A DNA stretch of 64,000 nt. It comes from Natronobacillus azotifigens (GTDB taxonomy: Bacteria > Bacillota > Bacilli > Bacillales > Amphibacillaceae). Shown piece by piece: positions 37,681 to 45,352 of the stretch. A program made the translations under genes and the position numbers. How positions within the stretch are numbered: the first letter of the stretch is position 1; every line of letters starts with the position of its first letter. The stretch covers positions 40,077 through 104,076 of the forward strand of contig NZ_JAPRAT010000010.1 of NCBI RefSeq assembly GCF_026805325.1, in the 5' to 3' direction. A model generated the notes under the pieces. It did no database searches, was not told the DNA's origin, and worked only from the letters and a program-made list of their open reading frames with translations.

Positions 37681-37807
37681 CTATATGATTTTGTGATTAA
37701 AATGGAAGTGTTATATACTTTGTTTACCTGTTTTTTCTTACTTAGGAGTAGCTGCAGGTAAAGCGAGCCTATCAAAACAGCAGGAAAAATGTCTGGAAGG
37801 TGAAAGA

Positions 37808-38353
37808 ATGACTGTGCTAGAAATTATATTATTGGCAGTTTCTTCAAATCTTGATGATTTGGGGGTAGGATTTACATTAGGAATAAAAGAAAAAGTTCAA
37901 CCTAGGTTCGCATTTGTAGTTGCTGTTATATCAGGTATTACTATGTTGGTTGGCTTACTTTTGGGACAGCAAGTATCTCAATTGCTAACAGAAAAGACAG
38001 CTTCCTATATCAGTGCATCCGTTTTTCTATTGTTAGGCGCCTGGTTTGTAGGGCAGGGGTTGAAAGCAAAACATAAGGAACCTGTAATTGAAGGTACTGT
38101 GAAGAAGGGTACTATCAAAAGAGCTGTAATTTTAGGTTTAGCTTTAGGTATTGATTCTATTATATTGGGAGCATCTGCTGGGCTTATTTATTATCCAATC
38201 CTTTTAACGAGCATGTTAGCAGGTATAACTAGTTTTTTATTTATCTGGGTAGGTTCTACGTTTGGAAACAAACTATCGATTGGGTTCATTCGGGAAACAT
38301 CAGATTTTCTGGCTGCGATATTCCTGTTTTTTCTTGCGGTTTTACAGCTTTGA
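37808..38353 (+). CDS. MntP/YtaF family membrane protein
   Basis: A 181-residue protein with six hydrophobic helices in two similar halves. The motif SSNLDDLGVGFTLGIK in the first half and LALGIDSIILGASAGL in the second carry the paired Asp residues of the MntP manganese exporter and of the sporulation membrane protein YtaF. It may export manganese or a similar divalent cation. The ATG follows GGAAGGTGAAAG. The stop codon lies within the start of a degenerate R1 repeat. Confidence 0.8.
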   Translation: MTVLEIILLAVSSNLDDLGVGFTLGIKEKVQPRFAFVVAVISGITMLVGLLLGQQVSQLLTEKTASYISASVFLLLGAWFVGQGLKAKHKEPVIEGTVKKGTIKRAVILGLALGIDSIILGASAGLIYYPILLTSMLAGITSFLFIWVGSTFGNKLSIGFIRETSDFLAAIFLFFLAVLQL

Positions 38354-38485
38354 TCCCTAGCAATCGTTCGTGACTCCCACCTCAAAATATCGATTAGGTA
38401 AAAATTGTTTAGGTGGGAGTGGAGAACGTTGTCACCCTGAAGGCTTCAAATGCCTTTAGGTCTAACAATCAGTGGGGGGGAGGTC
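38349..38485 (+). repeat. R1 repeat, degenerate and 3'-truncated (copy J)
   Basis: TTTGATCCCTAGCAATCGTT followed by CGTGACTCCCACCTC matches the R1 5' end; the first stem (CTCCCACCT / AGGTGGGAG) is preserved by matching changes in both arms. It breaks off after CAATCAGTGGGGG. Confidence 0.75.
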
Positions 38486-38501
38486 TCAGCGAAGTCTGAT
38501 C

Positions 38502-39293
38502 TTATTTCGAATCATCCATGTTCAATTGACTTTCCTCATTAAAGAAAGTTTTATAGCCTAGTTGGACAAATACGATCACTGTCAGTGCAACTGTTCCAAG
38601 AATGCCAAGCATGATCGCGATCTGATATTCAATCGCGCTGATCGGAGAGATACCTGATAAAATTTGACCAGTCATCATCCCAGGCAAAAATACAATCCCC
38701 ATTCCAACCATAGAGTTAATTGTTGGTAAAATTGCGGAGTCAAATGCACTATCTACGATTTGTTTGGCAGCTTTTTTCGGTGTTGCACCGAGCATTAACG
38801 CGGACTCAATAAGGTGTCTCTCTGCATACATTCCATCCACAAGTCTTGTTACGCCAAGTGAAATACCGGTCATGGAATTACCAATAAGCATCCCGGCAAT
38901 GGGGATGAAGTATCTAGGATCATACCAAGGGGAATTATTGATCACGATAAGTAAAAAATAAGTTAGGCTTGTTAACGTGCCGAAAATCATTGATGTCGCA
39001 ATAATTTTTTTGAGCGGTCTAGAAAGCTTCCCTTTTGCTCTTTTGTAAATATTGTGAATAGCAAATGTCTCCATGATGATGATCACGATAACGGTGCTGA
39101 AAGGATTGACATTGTCAAACAAATAAACAAGTATATAACCGACTAATACGAGCTGAACGGTCATCCTGATGGAAGAGATCAGGATCTCTTTTTCTCTTGA
39201 GATTCCTTTTACTCGAACGATAAACAAAAGAACGACAACAAACATATAAGCTGCTGCTAACTGCCATAATTGAAGCTCAATCAATCCGTTCAT
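38502..39293 (-). CDS. fetB: Iron export ABC transporter permease FetB
   Basis: A 263-residue member of UPF0014 with about seven helices. Signatures are RMTVQLVLVGYIL, METFAIHNIYKR, PIAGMLIGNSMTGISLGVTRL and ESALMLGATPKKAAKQIVDSAF, ending VFLPGMMTGQILSGISPI. FetAB exports iron and protects against peroxide in E. coli. It overlaps the fetA stop by four bases in a padR-fetA-fetB operon. Confidence 0.92.
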   Translation of the reverse strand: MNGLIELQLWQLAAAYMFVVVLLFIVRVKGISREKEILISSIRMTVQLVLVGYILVYLFDNVNPFSTVIVIIIMETFAIHNIYKRAKGKLSRPLKKIIATSMIFGTLTSLTYFLLIVINNSPWYDPRYFIPIAGMLIGNSMTGISLGVTRLVDGMYAERHLIESALMLGATPKKAAKQIVDSAFDSAILPTINSMVGMGIVFLPGMMTGQILSGISPISAIEYQIAIMLGILGTVALTVIVFVQLGYKTFFNEESQLNMDDSK

Positions 39294-39934
39294 TTTGATA
39301 CCTCCTCTTTACGAAGAAACTGTCCCTCTTTTATCTTAATAATTTCATCAGCAAACTCACTTGCTAGTTTAGTAGAATGAGTAACCATAATTAACGTTTT
39401 CTTGTTTTCTTTTGAATAATTGACAAGTGCTTCGATTATCGTATGTTCCGTCTCCTCATCAAGCGCAGAGGAAGGTTCATCAAGTAATAGTACTTCTGGC
39501 TGCATTAGAATCACTCTACCTAAAGCAACTCGCTGTTTCTCCCCGCCAGATAATTTTTCCGCATCTTGATCTAAATCTTTTTTTAAGTGTACTAATTTTA
39601 ACATGTCACCAAGCTGTTGATCGGTTGGCATTGTTTTTTCGGAAAATTTGAGACCAATGAGAAGGTTATCCTTGATAGTTCCGCTAAAGATAGCAGGAGT
39701 TTGGGGGAGCATCACAACATTTCTTCGTAATTCCACAGGATCAATATCTTTGATCAATTGATTCTGATAAAAAATTTCTCCACTATCATAGCTTGTTAGT
39801 CGATTTAAAAGCCTTAATAATGTTGTTTTTCCACTACCACTTTCACCTACAATGCATGTGATTTTTTGTTTTGGAATGTGTAGGTTTTTAATGGTTAGAA
39901 TATCTTTGTATGAAACCTCTTTTAGTAAAAACAA
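39290..39934 (-). CDS. fetA: Iron export ABC transporter ATP-binding protein FetA
   Basis: A 214-residue ATPase with Walker A GESGSGKTT, Q-loop MLPQTPAIF, signature LSGGEKQRVALGR, Walker B VLLLDEPSSALDEE and switch His in VTHSTKL. The TTG at 39934 lies six bases after GGAGAGG; a longer frame up to 39982 would run into the padR gene. It pairs with FetB, encoded next. Confidence 0.9.
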   Translation of the reverse strand: MFLLKEVSYKDILTIKNLHIPKQKITCIVGESGSGKTTLLRLLNRLTSYDSGEIFYQNQLIKDIDPVELRRNVVMLPQTPAIFSGTIKDNLLIGLKFSEKTMPTDQQLGDMLKLVHLKKDLDQDAEKLSGGEKQRVALGRVILMQPEVLLLDEPSSALDEETEHTIIEALVNYSKENKKTLIMVTHSTKLASEFADEIIKIKEGQFLRKEEVSK

Positions 39935-39953
39935 TGAAATCCTCTCCGTTTCT

Positions 39954-40271
39954 TTAATGGCTGATCTCTTTAAACAACTCATAAGCTTTCGTTGTAGCCT
40001 CTTCTAAAATTTCGTTTCCCAATGTAGTGATCGTATAATATTTTCTAACCCTCCCTTCTATTGTTTTTTCTTCTTTCTCGATTACCCCTTTGGCTTCCAT
40101 GCTGTGTAGTAACGGATATAATGTTCCAGGACTCATGTTGTATCCATGCTCTTTTAATTCTTCGATCATCCAAGCACCATAGAAAGGTTCTTTTTTTGCA
40201 TGATGAAGGATATGAATTTGAATAAAACCCAAGAAAAACTTTCGTAAAATTTGGTCTTTCAATGTATTCAC
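39954..40271 (-). CDS. PadR family transcriptional regulator
   Basis: A 105-residue regulator with HGYNMSPGTLYPLLHSMEAKGVIEKEE, the winged-helix of PadR proteins. It is the first gene of the iron exporter operon, 19 bases before fetA, and likely controls it through the inverted repeat at 40309. An iron- or stress-responsive role is inference from its partners. Confidence 0.9.
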   Translation of the reverse strand: MNTLKDQILRKFFLGFIQIHILHHAKKEPFYGAWMIEELKEHGYNMSPGTLYPLLHSMEAKGVIEKEEKTIEGRVRKYYTITTLGNEILEEATTKAYELFKEISH

Positions 40272-40308
40272 CTCTGCTATATCATTCTAGAAAATAGATA
40301 TCGATAGT

Positions 40309-40329
40309 TGATATCGGATTATGATATCA
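40309..40329. promoter_or_regulatory. Probable PadR operator of the fet operon
   Basis: TGATATC and GATATCA are separated by seven bases, 38 bases before the padR start; an extra GATATC at 40297-40302 lies nearby. Confidence 0.5.
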
Positions 40330-40375
40330 TGATAACATACAGGTATTTTTCTAACAAGTTGTTGATGTGAGCTTT

Positions 40376-40557
40376 TTTATCCCGGAGCAACCGTCCGTAA
40401 GACTCCCACTTCAAAACAATGAGAATACCAAGTTGTTTAAGTGGGAGTAACGGACGCCAACACTCCGAATGGTTCAAAGGCCTTTAGGTCATCCTTTAGG
40501 GCTAACAATCAGTGGGGGAATACCTAAAAACCCCCACTGATTGAAGTTTCACTTTAT
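40376..40557 (+). repeat. R1 repeat, full length (copy K)
   Basis: A near-consensus copy with TTTAT at both ends, first stem CCGTCCGT / ACGGACG plus CTCCCACTT / AAGTGGGAG, two CCTTTAGG units, and 3' stem CAATCAGTGGGGG / CCCCCACTGATTG. Confidence 0.97.
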
Positions 40558-40705
40558 CTTTAAGAATGGTAAAGATATGAAGTGCTTTTTTTGATTAAGA
40601 TAGAAATTGAAAGATATAATAATTCTTCCACTTTTATGTAAGATTTATGGTATTATGAAAGTGAATACCTTTACCTACACCTTATGAGAAGAAGGGTGAG
40701 ATAAA

Positions 40706-41455
40706 ATGAAAAAACTAATTTTTATCCCGGAGCAACCGTCCGTAAGACTCCCACTTCAAAACAAGTAGAATATCAAGTTGTTCACGAGGGAGTAACGGAC
40801 GCTAGCACCCCGAATGGTTCAACTAACAATCAGTGGGTGAATACCTAAAAACCCCCACTGATTGAAGTTTCACTTTATCACTGTAATGACCTTGATAACA
40901 ATTTCTATAACCGCATGCAGCAACACAGAATCAAATACTATAATAAAAGCCGAATTAACAGACAGGGAAAATGTGATACTTTCCACTACATCGAATCAAT
41001 CCTTTGTCTTTGACTTCACGATTGATAGTGAATATAAACAAGTCTCTTTGTGGATTGAAAAATATGAATATGGAGAATTGGTTGATGAAGGAAGAAACAT
41101 TACGACGGAAGTTATGGAACAAGGTTCAATTATTTTTACAACCTCGCAATTAGAAACAATGGAAAACCAAACTGTATTTACTATCGGTGTTAATGATAAT
41201 GAAGGAACAGCGTCTGGAAGATCCTCTGACCTTGTTTCAGATAAAGATTCAGATGATCGGTTCGTGGTAGCGGGAAGCATTAGCGAAGAGATAAACATTA
41301 CAAACGAGGAGATCGTTTTAGCGAGTATAGCTTATTCGTGGGAGGAAGGAGTAAGTTCATTTTCACCAGATTTTTATACAAATTCGGAACACCGCATTAA
41401 AAAGTTAGAAGAATATGAGGTTGCTTATCTACTTGTTAGTAAATTTTCGAAATAA
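40706..41455 (+). pseudogene. Lipoprotein gene interrupted by an R1 repeat
   Basis: An ATG at 40706, preceded by GAAGGGTGAG, encodes MKKLIFI and runs into an R1 copy that begins at TTTAT 40721. After the R1 end (TTTAT 40874-40878) the frame continues TVMTLITISITAC. Removing the 153 bases restores an intact signal peptide with lipobox ITAC in one frame. As it stands, a TAG inside R1 stops the original frame. The remaining 190 residues have no further damage, so the insertion looks recent; translation from a TTG at 40862 in R1 is possible but has no ribosome binding site. The protein family is unknown (beta-rich, FTIDSEYKQVSLWIEKYEYG). Confidence 0.85.
40721..40878 (+). repeat. R1 repeat inside a lipoprotein gene (copy L)
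   Basis: TTTAT is duplicated at both ends, giving a 153-bp insertion. The middle CCTTTAGG module is absent. The 5' 35 bases and the 3' hairpin are almost identical to copy K, 163 bp upstream. Confidence 0.95.
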
Positions 41456-41490
41456 AAGAACCCATAAATAAAAATATTGGAGGGTTTAAC

Positions 41491-42246
41491 ATGGGGAAAT
41501 TCAATAAAGAAGTTGTAAAGATTGAGCATCGTGGTAGAAAAATTCATGGCGTTTCCTATATGCCGATTGGTGAGGAAAACTGCCCTTTTGTTATCTTTAG
41601 CCATGGTTTTAACGGAACGAATGCTGATTTTATTCTGCATAGTGAATACCTTGCGACTAAAGGTGTGGGTAGCTATTGTTTTGATTTTTGCGGGGGATCG
41701 GTAAATTCGAAAAGTGATCTTAAGACGACTGAGATGTCTGTATTTACCGAAAAAGAGGATCTTTGTGCTGTCATTGAAACGATAAAACAGTGGGATACTA
41801 TTGATCATGACAATATTTTTCTGTTCGGAGCAAGCCAAGGTGGCCTCGTAACCGCACTGGCTGCAGAAGAATACAAGCGAGAAATAAAAGGGGTCTTATT
41901 ACTTTACCCTGCATTTTGTATACCGGATGACTGGAATGAACGCTTTCCTTCTATTGACAGCATTCCTGATAGTGTTGATTTGTGGGGGGTAATGTTGGGA
42001 AGAGAGTATTTCGAGACCATTCACGACTATCATGTGTTCGAACAGATAGGAGATTTTCAACAGGAAGTATTGATTTTTCACGGAGATCAAGATGAAATTG
42101 TGCCACTTAAATATGGAGAGAAAGCTTCTAAATGCTACACAAATTCAAAAATTGTTGTATTTCCAGGAGAAGGTCATGGTTTTTCAGAGCAGGGTACGAA
42201 TAGAATAGTAGAGATGACTTATGAATTTGTAATTGCAAACGTTTGA
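41491..42246 (+). CDS. Alpha/beta hydrolase (esterase-like)
   Basis: A 251-residue cytoplasmic hydrolase. The oxyanion region is VIFSHGFNGTNAD, the nucleophile elbow LFGASQGGLV with the catalytic Ser, the acid in FHGDQDEIVP and the His in GEGHGF. The pattern resembles cinnamoyl/feruloyl esterases such as those of gut and plant-degrading bacteria, which would fit xylan breakdown, but many small-ester hydrolases share it. GGAGGG precedes the ATG. It follows the broken lipoprotein gene by 35 bases. Confidence 0.85.
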   Translation: MGKFNKEVVKIEHRGRKIHGVSYMPIGEENCPFVIFSHGFNGTNADFILHSEYLATKGVGSYCFDFCGGSVNSKSDLKTTEMSVFTEKEDLCAVIETIKQWDTIDHDNIFLFGASQGGLVTALAAEEYKREIKGVLLLYPAFCIPDDWNERFPSIDSIPDSVDLWGVMLGREYFETIHDYHVFEQIGDFQQEVLIFHGDQDEIVPLKYGEKASKCYTNSKIVVFPGEGHGFSEQGTNRIVEMTYEFVIANV

Positions 42247-42350
42247 AAATCTATCAATAGCTAATTGCCATAATAAAGATAAGGCAAAGTGGATGGTTCA
42301 ATTGGAGATATTCAAATCAATCCATCCAAAGGTAGAAAGGAGTGCAATCA

Positions 42351-42668
42351 GTGATTTTTGATTACAATAAGGTTGATTTAACGAGTCTGATAATCTTAAT
42401 AATTGTAATAATGTTGCCTTTCAGTTTTTTTATCCCAATGAATGCATCAGCAAGGTCACAGCAAACGATTGAATTATCGAATGGAGAGACAGTGAGGGTA
42501 TCATTTCAAGAACAACATAACGGTTACGAATACGAGGTTATGTTTGAAAATGGTCGTAGCTACTTCTATGAGAGGTCTGGTAATTCTAGTAGTGCTGGTG
42601 GTTCTTTGGATTTAACACATGAAGAGAGGGAGTGGCAGAAGAAGCTATTAGTAAATATGAACAAATAA
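42351..42668 (+). CDS. Hypothetical exported or membrane-anchored protein
   Basis: A 105-residue protein with one N-terminal helix (LTSLIILIIVIMLPFSFFIPM) possibly cleaved after ASA, then a small beta-rich, Ser/Gly-rich tail (IELSNGETVRVSFQEQHNGYEYEVMFENG). The GTG at 42351 is ten bases after AGAAAGG. Its end overlaps the next gene by 37 bases in another frame. The function is not recognised. Confidence 0.6.
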   Translation: MIFDYNKVDLTSLIILIIVIMLPFSFFIPMNASARSQQTIELSNGETVRVSFQEQHNGYEYEVMFENGRSYFYERSGNSSSAGGSLDLTHEEREWQKKLLVNMNK

Positions 42669-42886
42669 ATGGAGCGGCAGGTATATCTAATAATAATTCC
42701 TCAAGCAATCCAATAGGACTAGTACTCATTTTATTTGGAATATTTGGGGCAATATTCCCACAAGCAGCGTGGTATATGGAGATCGGTTGGAAAGTGCGAA
42801 ATGCTGAACCTAGTGAGCTGGCGTTAATTGCGAATCGGGTTGGAGGTATTGTCATTGCGATTGTTGGATTGTTTGTCTTACTATAA
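42632..42886 (+). CDS. Small membrane protein, DUF6199-like
   Basis: An 84-residue protein with two hydrophobic helices joined by AAWYMEIGWKVRNAEPSELALIANRVGGIV. The WK-x-A-EPS-xLAL-xxNR-GG pattern is that of a widespread small membrane family (DUF6199 as I remember it). The GTG start follows AGAGAGGG. It is translationally coupled to the preceding gene. Confidence 0.65.
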   Translation: MAEEAISKYEQINGAAGISNNNSSSNPIGLVLILFGIFGAIFPQAAWYMEIGWKVRNAEPSELALIANRVGGIVIAIVGLFVLL

Positions 42887-42906
42887 GTATAAGTTAATCG
42901 AGGTGT

Positions 42907-43614
42907 ATGATGAAAAGTATCTTGCATAGCCTTCAAGCCAAGTTGAAAACGGTGGGGAAGAAAGTTTCTCAGGATAGAGTGCTCCAAATTATCCTTATCC
43001 TATTGCTCATGAGCAACAATATAACGAAAGTTTCGCCAAAGGAAGAGGTGTGGTATGCTTCTTTAATTGGCGCGGGTATATACCAAAACATAAAGTTAAT
43101 CATTGGAATCACATTACTTCTTTTCGTGCTTTTTAGTAGGAGAAAGAGAAAAACTTGTAAAAGTAAAAGTAGATTTCTATTTATCTACTTATGTGCCGTT
43201 GTTATTGTGATTACGGCAATGAACACTCTTCCGCAATATTATGATGTGATTTATACTGATGGCACTACATACACTTTCGTTTCTCATAGACTTTTTAGGG
43301 AAAGTAAATCTTATCAGTTGGAAGATATTATACAGTGTCACATGACTGGAACGTCAAATATATGGGTGAAGATGTATGACGGCGAGAAAATTTACATAAG
43401 CTACGGCATTACAACTTATTCACCGAAACTAGAAGATACCTATTCGCCAGGTGAATTTGAGTACGATATTCATCATAAGCTTGCAGAAAACAATGTACAA
43501 TTAACAATAGAAAATAGAGATAATATAGCTAAAAAGATCAAGAAATACCAAGGCAGATCAAATATGGATCTGTGGCATGTGTACTTACCCAAAATTGTTA
43601 CGAACATTCCGTAA
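42907..43614 (+). CDS. Hypothetical membrane protein
   Basis: A 235-residue protein with helices near 26-36, 62-76 and 90-104 (FLFIYLCAVVIVITAMNTL), followed by a soluble C-terminal domain with YDVIYTDGTTYTFVSHRLFRESKSYQLEDIIQ and GEKIYISYG. This resembles PH-like cytoplasmic domains of small sensor membrane proteins, but I cannot assign a family. Two adjacent ATGs (42907, 42910) follow CGAGGTG. It is the last of three small membrane genes in a row. Confidence 0.6.
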   Translation: MMKSILHSLQAKLKTVGKKVSQDRVLQIILILLLMSNNITKVSPKEEVWYASLIGAGIYQNIKLIIGITLLLFVLFSRRKRKTCKSKSRFLFIYLCAVVIVITAMNTLPQYYDVIYTDGTTYTFVSHRLFRESKSYQLEDIIQCHMTGTSNIWVKMYDGEKIYISYGITTYSPKLEDTYSPGEFEYDIHHKLAENNVQLTIENRDNIAKKIKKYQGRSNMDLWHVYLPKIVTNIP

Positions 43615-43731
43615 GACCTGATCGTAAATGATTAATTATAATAGATTATTAGAAGTAGAACTGTCATTAAGCACTGTATCCTTGTATAGGAGAGCTGTTG
43701 CTGTTTAATAGAGTAAGGGAGGAAAGATGTT

Positions 43732-44016
43732 ATGGAGTTTATTCTTGGAGGCATTTTTGGAGCGGTTATTCTAATTTATATTGAAATCACTCAGTTGAGA
43801 AATGAGATGAAACGTACAAACAATACTTTGGATAGAATCGCTAAACAAATCGGTGCAACTGAACCTATTTTGGAAAGTATAGAAGAAGAACTGATCGATT
43901 TACTTAAAGAGGGTAAGAAAATCAAAGCAGTGAAAAGATATCGAGAAGTTACAGGGTGTGGGTTAAAGGAATCGAAAGAATATATTGATACACTGGATCT
44001 TTCTATAAGAGAATAG
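43732..44016 (+). CDS. Membrane-anchored protein with ribosomal L7/L12 C-terminal-like domain
   Basis: A 94-residue protein: a short N-terminal helix (FILGGIFGAVILIYI), a coiled-coil linker (QLRNEMKRTNNTLDRIAKQIG) and GKKIKAVKRYREVTGCGLKESKEYIDTL, which has the KIxAVKxYRExTGxGLKEAK pattern of the L7/L12 C-terminal domain. It is found in small regulatory or structural membrane proteins of Firmicutes. GGGAGGAAAG precedes the ATG. A strong terminator follows. Confidence 0.8.
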   Translation: MEFILGGIFGAVILIYIEITQLRNEMKRTNNTLDRIAKQIGATEPILESIEEELIDLLKEGKKIKAVKRYREVTGCGLKESKEYIDTLDLSIRE

Positions 44017-44115
44017 GTAATGAAAAAGTAAAGGAATGTTTATTTGAATAGTTAATCGATAATTAAAAAACTATATTGTCATTTGATAGAGGTATGAACT
44101 TATCTCTTCTTGTTG

Positions 44116-44153
44116 AAAACGGCAGTTAACCTTAATCGGTTAACTGCCGTTTT
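44116..44153 (+). terminator. Intrinsic terminator
   Basis: AAAACGGCAGTTAACC and GGTTAACTGCCGTTTT form a perfect 16-bp stem with T-tracts in both directions. Confidence 0.93.
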
Positions 44154-44399
44154 CACTTGGAGGAACCTCTCACGCTTAAACACCACATGACAATAGTTGG
44201 TTTGTAAATCCTAATAAGTTGGAGTTTTTAAGGACTTATTAAAGGTTCCAAAGTTCTTTTGGAAAAGACATACACAAATTACAGAAAATGCGCTTCCTAC
44301 CCAAGAAACACTTGCTAGAAATGGATGAGAAAACAAAGAAATATCATGTTGAAGTACCACGTAATCATTTGAATACCCAAAAAAAGTATTGAACTTCTG

Positions 44400-44434
44400 T
44401 TTTATCTGTTATACTATATATATAACAGATAAAA
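44400..44434 (+). promoter_or_regulatory. GntR (YtrA-type) operator of the ABC exporter operon
   Basis: TTTTATCTGTTATA and TATAACAGATAAAA form a perfect inverted repeat with a seven-base spacer. The core TCTGTTATA-N7-TATAACAGA is identical to the site before the gntR gene at 47271. A TTGAAC box lies directly upstream. Confidence 0.8.
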
Positions 44435-44443
44435 TAGAAGTTC

Positions 44444-44597
44444 AATTGTTAATCAATCGTCTGTAAGATCAACACATCAAGAGAACAGAAAAGCTATGTT
44501 GTTTATGAGGGAGTAGCGGAGGCTAGCACCCCTAAGTTTTCACAGAACAAGCAGCGGGAGATTAATAAAAAAACGTTGCCTCGAAGTTTCACTTTAT
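44444..44597 (+). repeat. R1 repeat, degenerate, in the 5' UTR of the ABC operon (copy M)
   Basis: It starts near TTAATCAATCGTCTGTAAG, keeps GGCTAGCACCCC in the middle and ends CGAAGTTTCACTTTAT. It lies between the operator and the start codon of the ABC ATPase gene. Confidence 0.75.
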
Positions 44598-44629
44598 GCG
44601 GGAAAAATGTATCTAAATGGAGGAGTGGA

Positions 44630-45352
44630 ATGATGTTAGCTTTAAAAAATGTATCAAAAACGTACGACAGATCAAAAAGAGCAGTAAATCAAATTTCCTT
44701 AGATGTAGAGAAAGGGGAGATAATTGGGTTCATTGGCCCTAATGGTGCAGGGAAAACAACCACGCTAAAAATGATTACGGGAATTATTCAGCCGACCGAA
44801 GGAACCATTTCCATTGATGGAGTGGATATTATGAAAGCACCAGTCGATGCCAAAAAAAATTTTAGCTATGTTCCGGACCAACCAACGATATTTGATGCAA
44901 TAAGTGGGATTGATTATTTGAATTTTATGGCAGATATGTATGATGTCTCAATCCGAGAAAGAAAAAAAAGAATAGAGAAATTTTCTAAGGCATTTCAAAT
45001 AGATGATGCTCTTACGCAAAAGGTTAATTCGTATTCTCACGGGATGCGACAAAAGCTACTTATTACAGGAGCTATGCTATCAAATCCGAAACTATTCATT
45101 TTAGATGAACCAATGGTAGGTTTAGACCCTCATTCGGCGAGAGTTCTGAAAGATTTGATGAGGGAGCATTGTAATAAAGGTGGAACGGTGTTTTTCTCAT
45201 CTCATGGATTAGAAGTGGTAGAAGATTTATGTGATCGAGTAGCGATTATTCATAAAGGAAAGCTAATTGCATGTGATGTAGTGGGAAACATCAAGAAGAG
45301 CACTGATACAACATTGGAAAACGTATTTTTGGAGATGACAAGAGATGCGTAA
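44630..45352 (+). CDS. ABC transporter ATP-binding protein
   Basis: A 240-residue ATPase of the EcsA type. It has Walker A GPNGAGKTT, a Q-loop in VPDQPTIFDAISG, the signature region SYSHGMRQKLLITGA, Walker B LFILDEPMVGLDP and switch His in FSSHGLEVVEDLC. ATG 44630 (or 44633) follows GGAGG; the frame continues upstream to 44576 only because it runs through the R1 repeat. The stop overlaps the permease start by eight bases. The operon is probably repressed by the GntR protein encoded at 47316. Confidence 0.92.
   Translation: MMLALKNVSKTYDRSKRAVNQISLDVEKGEIIGFIGPNGAGKTTTLKMITGIIQPTEGTISIDGVDIMKAPVDAKKNFSYVPDQPTIFDAISGIDYLNFMADMYDVSIRERKKRIEKFSKAFQIDDALTQKVNSYSHGMRQKLLITGAMLSNPKLFILDEPMVGLDPHSARVLKDLMREHCNKGGTVFFSSHGLEVVEDLCDRVAIIHKGKLIACDVVGNIKKSTDTTLENVFLEMTRDA

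Noticed and set aside
40721..40878. R1 as a self-splicing intron or intein-like element that would be removed from the lipoprotein mRNA
   Set aside because: At 153 bp with only simple hairpins it has no recognisable group I or II core and no catalytic motif. Insertion with target duplication explains it. Splicing could only be shown by cDNA sequencing.
44576..44629. N-terminal extension of the ABC ATPase (18 residues)
   Set aside because: It is translated R1 repeat sequence; the ribosome binding site GGAGG is at 44619, right before ATG 44630.
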